From Stentor coeruleus (taxonomy: Eukaryota; Ciliophora; Heterotrichea; Heterotrichida; Stentoridae): DNA of 30,888 bases. Of the stretch, positions 17,525 to 26,567 are shown piece by piece (the first letter of the stretch is position 1; every line of letters starts with the position of its first letter). The notes below the pieces were generated by a model that saw nothing but the letters and a program-made list of their open reading frames with translations, did not search any database and was not told where the DNA came from. The translations under genes and the position numbers were made by a program. The stretch spans positions 1 to 30,888 of the forward strand of contig MPUH01000876.1 in the NCBI GenBank assembly GCA_001970955.1, in the 5' to 3' direction.

Positions 17525-19228
17525 TTAGACGTTGTTCCGAAGAGGAAGATTCTTGTCTTGTTCCACAATTTTTGATAGCTCTTCACCATGGATGATTATT
17601 GCATCACTGTTATTGAGAGCTAGGTATAAGTCTATATCTTTTTCTTCTGAGATTTCATTTGCTGTTTGTTTAGAAGTAACAATTGATACTTCTCTAGCTA
17701 TAGCAGTAGCTGTAAGTGGCTGATCACCAGTTATCATTATAACTTTAATCCCAGCTTGTTGGCATTTCTCCACAGCTTCCCTAACTTTATGTTTAGGTGG
17801 GTCTTCCAACGCACACAAGCCAATAAACGTCAGGCCAGTTAAAGGGAAATTCGGTCCTTCATTCCTAATTGGTAAAAATGCATATTCTGAATCATAATCC
17901 TCTTCAGGTAGCCACATCATAGCCATTCCAATAACCCTTTTCCCTGAACTAGCATACAAATGATTAGCATTTTTAAATTCCTCATAATAATTCTCATTAA
18001 TACGTTCAGCAATTCCATCTATAAGTATAAACTCACAACGTTTCCAAACTTCTTCAGGGGCTCCTTTCATAAACATTAAACATTTTTTTATATTCTCAAT
18101 TCCCCCAAAATCAACAGGTTCATGTAAAGTAACCCCAAATTTATCAGGAGACCTAAATGGTATTTCAACTCTGATTCCATACCTAAGCATAATTGGATAT
18201 TTTCCCCTTAATGCATCTACATCATAAATTGGTTGAAAAAATCTTATTAATGCAATTTCACTTGCATCTCCTCTTAATACTGGCCATTCTCTTGGGCTTG
18301 TTGTAATATAATTTTCTTTATATCGCTCTGTGATTTTTTCTACTTGTTGTGTTGGCAAATAATTCCCATAATTATCATATAAACAATCATTTGATGGAAG
18401 AAAATTCCACTTTGCACTGTTGCTTAATGTTCCACAATATTGAAGGAATTTAAATGTATTATCCATAGGTGAATAACCTAAATTTTCTACTAGGTTTTGA
18501 TCTTCAAAATTATGCACATCTCTAGATTGAAGGTCATACCATAAGCCCACAACAGTCATTTTGTTTTCTGTTAATGTCCCGGTTTTATCTGAACAAATAC
18601 AAGATATAGACCCAAGGCTTTCAATATATTTTAAGTCTTTGACTAGGATATTTTGTTTTTTCATTTTCCTCCAGCTTATTATAAGACTTGAAAGAAGAAA
18701 TATCATTAATCCTTCAGGGATAATACCTATTACAATACCGACTGTCATTTGCATATCTATTGTAATAGTGTAACCGATCATAAGGCTTATAGAGAAAAAG
18801 AATATTCCAGTAGAAATAGATATTAATAGGACAACTTTTACAAGACGAGAAATTTCTAGTTCAAATAAAGATTTGCTTTTGCTTACAAGGGTAGTTAGGC
18901 GTGTGATACAGCCAAGTAAAGTATTGTCACCTATTGATATAACTATACCTTTACCGTAGCCTTGAACTACAGTTGTTCCCAAAAAAGCTAAGTTTTTAGA
19001 CTCTAAGGCTGATTTTTCATTTGTACATTCAAGAACTCTTTCTTGTGGCTCTGGTTCACCTGTTAGTAAAGAATTATCAACTTTTAAATTCAATGACTCT
19101 AATATTCTTAGATCAGCAGGTACAATAAGGCCAGGTTTTAATTTTACAATGTCTCCAGGAGAGAGATATTGTAAATCTATTTGTTTTTCTAGCCCATCTC
19201 TAATAACTATTGCCTTTTGATTTATCAT
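17525..19228 (-). CDS. P-type ATPase IIC, N-terminal portion (lacks TM1-2; frameshifted)
   Basis: Starts at the first in-frame ATG (19228); TTG at 19261 opens the frame but is not a credible start. The A domain is present with TGEP (usually TGES), then TM3-TM4 with IPEGL. The phosphorylation motif DKTGTLT follows (Asp codon 18589-18587), and the nucleotide domain with FMKGAPE and TGDQPLTATAIA. Normal alpha subunits have about 150 more residues at the N-terminus, including TM1-TM2. No such sequence is readable upstream in any frame, and another gene starts 390 nt away on the opposite strand. The frame ends at TAA just before EIVFAR, where the next frame takes over. Probably a 5'-truncated, frameshifted copy or an assembly error. 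Confidence 0.85.
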   Translation of the reverse strand: MINQKAIVIRDGLEKQIDLQYLSPGDIVKLKPGLIVPADLRILESLNLKVDNSLLTGEPEPQERVLECTNEKSALESKNLAFLGTTVVQGYGKGIVISIGDNTLLGCITRLTTLVSKSKSLFELEISRLVKVVLLISISTGIFFFSISLMIGYTITIDMQMTVGIVIGIIPEGLMIFLLSSLIISWRKMKKQNILVKDLKYIESLGSISCICSDKTGTLTENKMTVVGLWYDLQSRDVHNFEDQNLVENLGYSPMDNTFKFLQYCGTLSNSAKWNFLPSNDCLYDNYGNYLPTQQVEKITERYKENYITTSPREWPVLRGDASEIALIRFFQPIYDVDALRGKYPIMLRYGIRVEIPFRSPDKFGVTLHEPVDFGGIENIKKCLMFMKGAPEEVWKRCEFILIDGIAERINENYYEEFKNANHLYASSGKRVIGMAMMWLPEEDYDSEYAFLPIRNEGPNFPLTGLTFIGLCALEDPPKHKVREAVEKCQQAGIKVIMITGDQPLTATAIAREVSIVTSKQTANEISEEKDIDLYLALNNSDAIIIHGEELSKIVEQDKNLPLRNNV

Positions 19229-19617
19229 TATAAATACAAGAATTTTTTTTAATAAAAACAAACATAAATTCCAAGTGAATATACTAAATAATAAAGAGCC
19301 ATTTAGTAAATATTTATATATCTTTATTTTTTCCTAAATTATGCATGAATATATTGTCATATTCTAGTCTCAATATCAAATTCTCGTTAAAAAAAAACAT
19401 TAACTACACCTCCATACTAAAAAAAACTAAAATCATTTTAATCAAAACTTTCCCAGTACCATATACAATCACAAAATTTTCTCACCAAATTTATCCTAAA
19501 ACCTTTTAATATATTTCCAACCTCATCTACTCCCTTTCTCCATAATTTCCTCCATTTCATTCCTCATACAATAAAATCATCCCTCTAAAAAAAAAAAAAA
19601 TCAATATCCAAATTTAA
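19229..19617 (+). other. divergent spacer before TIM22
   Basis: The expected N-terminal coding of the ATPase is absent. From about 19390 on, the plus strand is strongly G-depleted, as in other upstream flanks here, ending in a poly-A run and the TIM22 ATG. No other feature seen. Confidence 0.6.
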
Positions 19618-20169
19618 ATGGAAAAAAGCCCTGTAAAACTTCCTACCAACGATTGGACTGAGGAGCACAGAAAATTGCAGGCACTAATGCTCGATGATCT
19701 ATCTACAAAACGAGACTGGAAATACGTAATTCTAAAAAAAAGACCTCAATTTGACACTCCATTACCATATGAAGTATCTTGGTCTTGTGTACAACATGTA
19801 ACAATGGCTTTAATCGGAGGTTATGTTATGGGTTGCATATTTTCACTTGTTATGAACATGGGTGATCAAGCTATCGCAGAATCATCACTTTCAAGCCGAA
19901 CTCAAACAATAATTTATTTTCGAAAATCAACTTCTCTTATGCATAAACAAGGGATGTCATTTGGGATTTTTGGGTCGATACTTTTTAGTTATCAATGCCC
20001 TTTAGAACAATTAAGAGGAAGGAAAGATGCGCTTAATGGGTTTATTGGTGGGGCAATTACTGGATGTTATTTTGCGTTTAGCCGAAGGGCACCATTTAGG
20101 AATTATATTACTGGAGCTCTTGGGACTGGATTACTTATGACAGCATTTGATTTATTACTTGGATTTTAG
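19618..20169 (+). CDS. TIM22: mitochondrial inner-membrane translocase subunit Tim22
   Basis: 183 residues of the Tim17/22/23 family. Tim22 forms the carrier translocase that inserts multispanning proteins into the mitochondrial inner membrane. Glycine-rich helices are visible: ALIGGYVMGCIFSL (about 64-77), FGIFGSILFSYQC (115-127), the conserved LEQLRGRKDALN stretch, then GFIGGAITGCYFAF and GALGTGLLMTAFDLL. The cysteine before LEQLRGRKD and the RGRKD segment fit Tim22 better than Tim17 or Tim23. The N-terminal 55 residues are polar, as in other Tim22 proteins. The next gene follows on the same strand after 60 nt. No intron. Confidence 0.85.
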   Translation: MEKSPVKLPTNDWTEEHRKLQALMLDDLSTKRDWKYVILKKRPQFDTPLPYEVSWSCVQHVTMALIGGYVMGCIFSLVMNMGDQAIAESSLSSRTQTIIYFRKSTSLMHKQGMSFGIFGSILFSYQCPLEQLRGRKDALNGFIGGAITGCYFAFSRRAPFRNYITGALGTGLLMTAFDLLLGF

Positions 20170-20229
20170 TTTTAGGATTATAGTTTCAATAATATAGGGA
20201 ATTGCATGATTAGGTAATAATTTTCCGAC

Positions 20230-21255
20230 ATGTCTGTGAGGTCTAATAACACCGAGTCTATGACAGTTAATGAGTCTAGTGTTTTTGATGATATAATCAC
20301 TCCAACAGTTTTAGAAGATAAGATCTTGCAAAGCCTACCAACCAAACAAGGTTGGTTAGAAAAAAAAACAACAGGCCTAGTTCGAAGATGGATTCGTCGA
20401 TACTTTGTCCTAGAAAAGCAAGAAATAAAATACTATTACACCAACTCTTTAGAAAAATTCGGTGGGGTAATAAATTTCAATATAGTAACAATCGACGTGC
20501 AAATAACCAACAAAACCTTCAAATTAATCGCCCTTGGAGGTAAAAGAGCTTTCAAACTCCGAGCTTCTTCCGAACAGGAAGCTTTAGACTGGGTTTACTC
20601 AATCTCTATTCATATAAACAGTTCAAATGGTCGTAAAACAGTTCTTACAATAGCAGGGAAAACAAATTTCTGGAAATTCCCAAGAATAAGCGAAAATGAG
20701 TTTAAAAAAATGACTTGTACAGGAGATCTTTTATTATTTAGAGGCAGGGATATGGTTTCTAAGTTTCAAAGATTTGTGACAAAAAGTGAATATGATCATG
20801 TTGCTATGATATTAAAATACTCATCAGGAAAAATTGCTCTTTTTGAAGCTACGGGGGCTGATGGGGTTTCTATTGTTTATTGGGATGATTTTATATTTTA
20901 TCAATGGGAAAAATTGTACTCAAGGCTTATGTATAGAAAATTATGTTTTGAAAGAAGCGAATATGCTTTAAAGGAACTTGAAGAGTTTATTTTTGCGGTA
21001 CAAGGGAAACAATATAGGATTTCTGCAGGAAAATTGATGAGTAATAAGAGGGATAGTGATCCGAAGAATAAAAAAGGATTTTTTTGTAGTGAACTTATTG
21101 CTATGGCTTATAAGATGATTGGAGTTTTACCTGATGACCCCCCAGCCAGTAAGTATTGGCCTGGAGATTTTGCTAGTGGGAAAAATCTTAAGCTTAGTAA
21201 TGGAGCGTATTTACACTCGGAGATACTTATTGACTTTGATATTAAAGAACTTTAA
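20230..21255 (+). CDS. PH domain fused to permuted papain-fold (YiiX/NlpC-P60-like) hydrolase
   Basis: 341 residues. A pleckstrin-homology domain spans about 38-131: it starts QGWLEKKTTGLVRRWIRRYFVL and ends in a helix with the conserved Trp121 (ALDWVYSI). The second part (about 160-341) has the circularly permuted papain-like layout: GDLLLFRGRD, catalytic His190 in YDHVAMI, E206 (FEATG), then nucleophile Cys286 in FFCSELIA and the WPGDFASG motif. In this order His precedes Cys, as in YiiX/YebB-like and LRAT-like enzymes, which act on amide or ester bonds of lipids or peptides. The PH domain suggests phosphoinositide-dependent recruitment to membranes. Substrate unknown. Intact, with all catalytic residues present. 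Confidence 0.85.
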   Translation: MSVRSNNTESMTVNESSVFDDIITPTVLEDKILQSLPTKQGWLEKKTTGLVRRWIRRYFVLEKQEIKYYYTNSLEKFGGVINFNIVTIDVQITNKTFKLIALGGKRAFKLRASSEQEALDWVYSISIHINSSNGRKTVLTIAGKTNFWKFPRISENEFKKMTCTGDLLLFRGRDMVSKFQRFVTKSEYDHVAMILKYSSGKIALFEATGADGVSIVYWDDFIFYQWEKLYSRLMYRKLCFERSEYALKELEEFIFAVQGKQYRISAGKLMSNKRDSDPKNKKGFFCSELIAMAYKMIGVLPDDPPASKYWPGDFASGKNLKLSNGAYLHSEILIDFDIKEL

Positions 21256-21628
21256 TGCTAGAATAAATGGGATTTGGAAAATTTGTTATTGGGTTTTAGA
21301 GATTATCTGATTATCTGATTTGATAAGATTTGATTGCTTTTTTTTTTTTGATAAAAGGTTGGATCACTGATGTATTAGTGTAGTTATTAGGGGATTTTAT
21401 GGCAAAACATCACAATTTTTTATAATAAACCAACAATAAAAAATCTATCTCAACAAAACTAATCTAAAACCTACACCTCTCAATTACTTTATTTAAATTT
21501 CCATCGAAATTAAAACAAGCCACACCCTGCCATAAAAAAGCTAAGCTTATAATCTCAAAAAAAACTACAAATCTAAATACAATCCTATAATTATCAATAC
21601 CGACAATAAAATCCTAAAATTAATATTA
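21256..21628 (+). other. intergenic spacer before the SUN-domain gene
   Basis: A short run of TGATTATC-like repeats near 21298-21325 and a poly-T tract, then a G-poor stretch from about 21405. No gene seen. Confidence 0.6.
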
Positions 21629-22945
21629 ATGTCTTTAAGATTAATCTTGCCTCTAATAGCTAGCATCCTACTGCTTCTGATAAACTCCAACTTTTCTATA
21701 CACAGCTATCTATCCTTTGAAACTAAAACTCAACATAAAAAAAACTCTTCTCGTTACGATTACGCTGCTATCGACTCACGTGGTAAAATACTAGATAATA
21801 GTCGGGATATATACGGAGCCAAAGGTATTCTTATAAAAGATAAAGATAAATATCTACTAGTCCCTTGTCAAAAGGTTGAAAAATGGGTAGACATAAGTTT
21901 ATCTGAAGATATTCTAATAGACGAAGTTATGTTTTTACAAGGGGAAATTTATTCATCACCATTCAAAGAAATAGAAATTTGGTACTCTTTTCATTACCCT
22001 ACAGACAATTGGGAATTCCTTTCAACAATTATACTTAAACCAGATTCTTTACCTCAGAAATTCCATGTTAATACAGTTTGGGTTAGATATTTGAAGATTA
22101 TAATGAAAAGTTATTATGGAAATGAATATTATTGCACACTTTCACAGTTTTCTGTATTTGGCACGACATTATTACAGAATCTTAATGAAGATTATATAGC
22201 GCAAAGCCAAGAGATTAAGGAAAGGCTTAGTAAAATCCCAGAGTTGATTATTGAAGATGAGGATTTTGATTATAATGAAAATTATACGTATAGGATTTCT
22301 GATGAAAAATGTATTGGTTTTGATGAGAATACAGGGTTTAGAGAAAATCAAGATGTATGTGTAGAATTTTATTATGAAAGTCAAACATGTACTGATAAAA
22401 AAAGCACTGAAGTCGCTGTTGTGAAAAAAAATGCAAATGAAAAGACTAATGTTTTTACAGAAATTATTAGACATATCGCTCAAACTGAACTTAGAATTGA
22501 AATGATAAATCGATATATAGCTTATTTTACAGAAGCTATCAAACGGAATAATACAATTCTTAAAGAACTAAGGCAAAAATCTGATTTTAATGATTTGAAA
22601 ACTAGAAAAGTTTCGCTTCAGATTGCTGAGCTTAAAAAAAATATAGACAAACTTTGGCTACAAAATTTAGAGATTTCAAAAGAATTCGTTGAAACTAAAC
22701 AACAACTTTTTTTCTTACAGTATTTATTAGCTCTAGTAATTTTCCTTCTTATCGCTGTTTTGATATTATTTTCTATGCATTTAAAGCATATAAAAGAAAA
22801 AATAGAATGCAAAAAAGTTGTACCTGAGAAAATGGGAAACTTTAGAAAAGTAAAAAGAGCAGGAACTTTTGCCCCTCAGAAATGGGAAGAAAAAAATGAT
22901 ATACTAAATTCGACGTGGCCTTTTAAAAAAAATAAAGAAATATAA
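21629..22945 (+). CDS. SUCO/SLP1-type SUN-domain ER membrane protein
   Basis: 438 residues. The N-terminal hydrophobic stretch (about 3-20) looks like a signal peptide. The SUN domain spans about 43-187, with markers of the mid-SUN/SLP1 group: YAAID, DKYLLVPC (C80), WVDISL, YPTDNWEFL, VRYLKI and GNEYYCTLSQFSVFG (C169). A charged coiled-coil region follows (about 275-360), then one transmembrane helix (about 361-382) and a basic tail. In yeast, Slp1 with Emp65 protects soluble proteins during ER folding; animal SUCO is similar. The domain order (lumenal SUN, coiled coil, TM) matches that group rather than nuclear-envelope SUN proteins, which have SUN at the C-terminus. Intact. Confidence 0.88.
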   Translation: MSLRLILPLIASILLLLINSNFSIHSYLSFETKTQHKKNSSRYDYAAIDSRGKILDNSRDIYGAKGILIKDKDKYLLVPCQKVEKWVDISLSEDILIDEVMFLQGEIYSSPFKEIEIWYSFHYPTDNWEFLSTIILKPDSLPQKFHVNTVWVRYLKIIMKSYYGNEYYCTLSQFSVFGTTLLQNLNEDYIAQSQEIKERLSKIPELIIEDEDFDYNENYTYRISDEKCIGFDENTGFRENQDVCVEFYYESQTCTDKKSTEVAVVKKNANEKTNVFTEIIRHIAQTELRIEMINRYIAYFTEAIKRNNTILKELRQKSDFNDLKTRKVSLQIAELKKNIDKLWLQNLEISKEFVETKQQLFFLQYLLALVIFLLIAVLILFSMHLKHIKEKIECKKVVPEKMGNFRKVKRAGTFAPQKWEEKNDILNSTWPFKKNKEI

Positions 22946-23156
22946 GTTATTGAATAAATAATGATTATTGTTGTTATGTTCATGTAATTATTATAGTTTT
23001 GGTTGTAATAAAAAAAAGGCTTAGTTTTTTATATAAGTTTTATGTAGGTGATATTATAAAATTTTAATAAACATCATCTTATAAAAAAGAAATAAACCAA
23101 TAAAATTTTTTTAATCATAAATGATTTAAGTTAATTCTACTATGTTAAATAATAAA

Positions 23157-23510
23157 TTAAAGATTATCCAAATATTTTTTGTATTGAAGTCTCTTTTCTC
23201 GCCAATACTGCAAATCTGGAGCTTCAACAGGATATGGGTATATCTCCTTAGTCCTTGATGGAAAATAAGGTACATAATAAATAGTTTGTATAACAGGACA
23301 AACAATAGGTTCTCCATTTGAATTACGCAGAGTGACGAATTCTTTTGGCATAACGCTTTCAGTTGATAAATGTCCTTTTTCCTCATCATTCATACTTTTA
23401 TGTTTGTCTATAAACGTTTTATTAAAATTTTCCAGTCGATTCAGAAATTCTGACTTCTGTTGTGTGGTTTCTAAATCTTCAATAAGCCCATATAAATCAT
23501 TTCCTTGCAT
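23157..23510 (-). CDS. hypothetical protein, 117 residues
   Basis: No family recognised. The N-terminal half is charged and probably helical. The C-terminal half is Tyr/Pro-rich (IYYVPYFPS, YPYPVEAPD) and ends in a basic helix (YWREKRLQYKKYLDNL). There is no signal peptide or membrane segment. The ATG is the first in frame. The downstream gene on the same strand order (23659-24366) ends 148 nt upstream. Base composition fits a real gene, with C-rich sequence at the 5' end of the coding strand. Confidence 0.6.
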   Translation of the reverse strand: MQGNDLYGLIEDLETTQQKSEFLNRLENFNKTFIDKHKSMNDEEKGHLSTESVMPKEFVTLRNSNGEPIVCPVIQTIYYVPYFPSRTKEIYPYPVEAPDLQYWREKRLQYKKYLDNL

Positions 23511-23658
23511 ATTTATTATTTGAAATAGAAATATGATTATTATAAAATATTTGTTGTATAAAGTTATCTTCAGTTTTTTTTAAAGAAATTTTTGTTTTAG
23601 AAGGTGTTGTAAGTTTATATGAAAAAGTTGTAAAAAAAATTTTGTTTTTTATATAAGG

Positions 23659-24366
23659 TCATTTAATATAATATATTCTCCTTTTTTCTTCAACACTCAA
23701 ATTATTATGTTGGATTCTGCTTTCAAAGTCTTCAATATCATCTAAATATCGTGTTGGACCTTTCATAGGAGTTCTAGTCCTTAAAAAACTCGATATGTTT
23801 TTTTTCTGATTTTTCAATGGACTAGTCTGGAACTCAGTCTTTGTTATACGTTTACGGCTTGTTTTCCCTATGATTCCTTTAAGATTACTCGCTTTATCAG
23901 TATGAATCCTCAATATTTTAGGGTTAATATGTTCTACAGTAAACTCTCCTCTAGTTATACCAAATCCTTTTGATAATGATTTCTGGTAGTTATTTGCAAA
24001 ACCTCCTTCAAGTTTCAATCTTGGCTTATGATCAGCTAAAAGTCCAACACGATTTGCTAATGAGACACTATCATAATCGAATTTTGATTGTCGAAAATCA
24101 CAATAATTAAACCCTCTTGAAGATGTGACTTGATATTTTTTTAGATCTCTTTCAAGAACACATTTTTCTTGTGATAAATATTCTTTACGATTTGAGGTAC
24201 TTATTATAGGGACTTGAGGGATTCTAAAAAAGTCAGGAGATTCAATACTGACTCCTTGGGTTAAAGGGGTTTTTAAGAGTTTTTTTGAGAGTTTTACTGA
24301 TTTAGAACATGAGATGGATTGAGGAGTTTTCAGGTAGTCAGGGAGATCTTCACTTATTAATGCCAT
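23659..24366 (-). CDS. hypothetical basic protein, 235 residues
   Basis: No family recognised. Rich in Lys, Arg, Ser and Thr, with many SP/TP sites (KTPQ, KTPLT, ESPD, TSPLK, RTPMKGP) that could be targets of proline-directed kinases. Mostly disordered by composition, ending in a short helix (EEKRRIYYIK). This profile is common in cytoskeletal or basal-body associated proteins, but no such role can be assigned. Intact, no intron. Confidence 0.6.
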   Translation of the reverse strand: MALISEDLPDYLKTPQSISCSKSVKLSKKLLKTPLTQGVSIESPDFFRIPQVPIISTSNRKEYLSQEKCVLERDLKKYQVTSSRGFNYCDFRQSKFDYDSVSLANRVGLLADHKPRLKLEGGFANNYQKSLSKGFGITRGEFTVEHINPKILRIHTDKASNLKGIIGKTSRKRITKTEFQTSPLKNQKKNISSFLRTRTPMKGPTRYLDDIEDFESRIQHNNLSVEEKRRIYYIK

Positions 24367-24666
24367 AAGATATTTTTATAATAGTTTATATAGAGGAAAA
24401 TTAGTTTGAGAAATATTGTGATATTTGAGAATATAAGATAGATAAAGAGTTTATATGAGAGAAATTCGGTATTTTAATGGTTTTATTGTGAGGAGATTTG
24501 ATTTTATGTGATAGAGATAATTTAATTAGTTTAATTATATATCCCTTTCAACACATAACTGACTGTTGTAATAAGCTTATTTTTTTTAATATTTTATATA
24601 ATCTTCTTGGGTATTATGCACAACAACATCTCTAGAAATTAGCTAAAGTTTATCATTAAAATACAC
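24367..24666 (-). other. intergenic spacer
   Basis: AT-rich spacer between two minus-strand genes. Nothing recognisable on either strand. Confidence 0.5.
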
Positions 24667-26285
24667 TCACAAATCTTCAGCAAAAACTTTCAAACTCCTC
24701 ATCTGGCTTTCAACAATCTCAAGCTTTGCTCTAAGTTTCTCTACAACAATTTTATTCTCAATCCTCGCTGATTTTTCTCTATTAATATTCGCTTGTATTC
24801 TATTCTCAACAACTTCAAACTCTCTTTCAAAAGCCAAATTTTTCTCTTCAATTAAAATCATTTTCCATATCTTAAACGAAAGCATTTTTTTACAATTTGT
24901 TATAGACAACGACAGATACACAGAAAGGAAAAAAATCACTTTTAGCGCTGTGACAGTTAAATTTTCAGTGTTTTTCTTATAATTTTCTTGATTTTTGTTT
25001 GTATGCTTCAAGAATTTAACTTGTTGTTGTTTAGTTTGAGCCCATTTTTTTATATAAAAAGACTTCAAAAGTTTGTTTTTCGTTCGGAATGCTTTTAAAA
25101 GTCCCATCAAAGCTATGAAAAAATATTTTTTAAACTTGTTCTTAGGAGTTCTCACATTATAAGTCCTTTCATTTTTAATCTGTATTCGTCTTGGAGGGGT
25201 TTTTTCTTCATTTTTCACATTTATTCTGACCACATGTTCAAATCTTGACTTAAGTTTCGGAATCACCCTCGATTTTATATGCAACATCCAATTGTTCCAC
25301 CCTTTTGTTAAACAAAATCTTCTAGAATATTTCATTTTATTGACAAAAACCCTTACTGCTTGTAAAGCCCCTTTTTTTATTGATGGGATAGTATAATCAT
25401 CTTCAATTTCATCAATTTGCACACTACGAAAATGAGTTTCTTCATCATTTAAATCTTCTAAACTTTGTTCATATTCTATATGTGAAGTGCTTATTTCTGG
25501 AACACTAACTTCATGTGTTAATTCTATATATTCCCCTGTTCTTTGCATTTGGTTTCTATGAAAACTGTTAAAATTCATTGTTTTTTCCAGCTGGTCTTCT
25601 ATGTCGATATATTTACTTATTTCGTTCCATTGTTTTTGTATTTGCAAACATTCATTTTCTAGAAAATCTTGATAGTATTTAAGATCTACTTCTTTTTTGT
25701 TTAATGATTTTTCTTTTTCAATAAGGCTTCGGAGTTTGTCTTTATGAGAATTGCTTTCGGTGAGTTTGTTTTTTTCGATTATAAGCTCGGTTTCAAGGAT
25801 NGTGAGTTTGTTTTTTTCGATTATAAGCTCGGTTTCAAGGATTTTTAGTTTGGAAGTTGGCTCGATTTTGTCGATATAGTCCCAGAAAGTGTCTGTGGAG
25901 ATGCTCGGGAAAAGGCTTTTTTTCCAAAAGTTTATCCTTAGGAGTAAATTGTCAGCGAGATGGCTTTCGTCAAGATGCTTCATGTANTTTTTAGTTTGGA
26001 AGTTGGCTCGATTTTGTCGATATAGTCCCAGAAAGTGTCTGTGGAGATGCTTGGGAAAAGGCTTTTTTTCCAAAAGTTTATCCTTAGGAGTAAATTGTCA
26101 GCGAGGTGGCTTTCGTCAAGATGCTTCATATGNCTTAGGAGTAAATTGTCAGCGAGATGGCTTTCGTCAAGATGCTTCATGTACTTGAGGAGTTTTTTCG
26201 ATACCAGCCAGCGTTGTTTTTCAGTTTGGAACTCAGCGATTTTGCCTTGGAGGTCATCATAATTATCTTCAGTACTGAAATTCAT
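24667..26285 (-). CDS. coiled-coil protein, possibly with Sfi1-like helices; 5' part disrupted by assembly gaps
   Basis: Starts MNFSTEDNYDD at 26285. Three single-N gaps (26133, 25987, 25801), each flanked by direct copies of 50, 145 and 41 nt, break the frame. Collapsing each pair removes 239 nt and leaves 1,380 nt, exactly 459 residues plus stop in one frame, so the gene itself is probably intact. It has an N-terminal helical part, a coiled coil, a linker, then basic helical segments with spaced Trp/Phe/Leu: FCLTKGWNNWML, LLKSFYIKKWAQT and MLSFKIWKMIL. A C-terminal coiled coil follows. The Trp-bearing segments resemble Sfi1-type centrin-binding repeats, which would suit a cortical or basal-body fibre protein, but the match is loose. 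No catalytic domain. Confidence 0.7.
25760..25842 (-). repeat. 41-nt duplication around N at 25801
   Basis: 25760-25800 and 25802-25842 are identical with one N between them. Probable unmerged contig overlap. Confidence 0.88.
25842..26132 (-). repeat. 145-nt duplication around N at 25987
   Basis: 25842-25986 and 25988-26132 are near-identical, with a few differences such as CTCGGG/CTTGGG, GAGATGG/GAGGTGG and the last bases. Probable contig overlap with read errors or allelic differences. Confidence 0.88.
26083..26183 (-). repeat. 50-nt duplication around N at 26133
   Basis: 26134-26183 repeats 26083-26132 with minor differences, and matches 25937-25986 exactly. Third unmerged junction in the same gene. 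Confidence 0.85.
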
Positions 26286-26567
26286 ATTTTCAACACTATA
26301 ATTTGTTATAATTATCTATCTACATCATAAAAAATCATCAAGAATTCTAACACCCAACAAATTTTCCTATCATATTTTCCTCAATCATATCATCAATAGT
26401 AACACCCAAAAACCTATCTTAAACCCAAAAAAATCCTCATATCTTTCCTGACAAAATATTTTTTCTTGATCTTTTACCTTCTAATCTCCTTCTCAATACC
26501 TCAAATATCAATTTTCTAATCCTTTTTAACACTCACATCCCAATCTGAAAATCTAGTGGTTATAAAA

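Noticed and set aside
17525..17550. Programmed ribosomal frameshifting in the ATPase
   Set aside because: No convincing slippery heptamer or downstream structure seen, and the gene also lacks its 5' end, so decay or sequencing error is simpler.
26073..26073. Start of the coiled-coil gene at this ATG
   Set aside because: It reads the duplicated segment in the wrong frame; collapsing the gaps places the true start at 26285.
25889..26262. Plus-strand open frames across the N-gap duplications
   Set aside because: Antisense to the coiled-coil gene and created by the duplicated contig ends.
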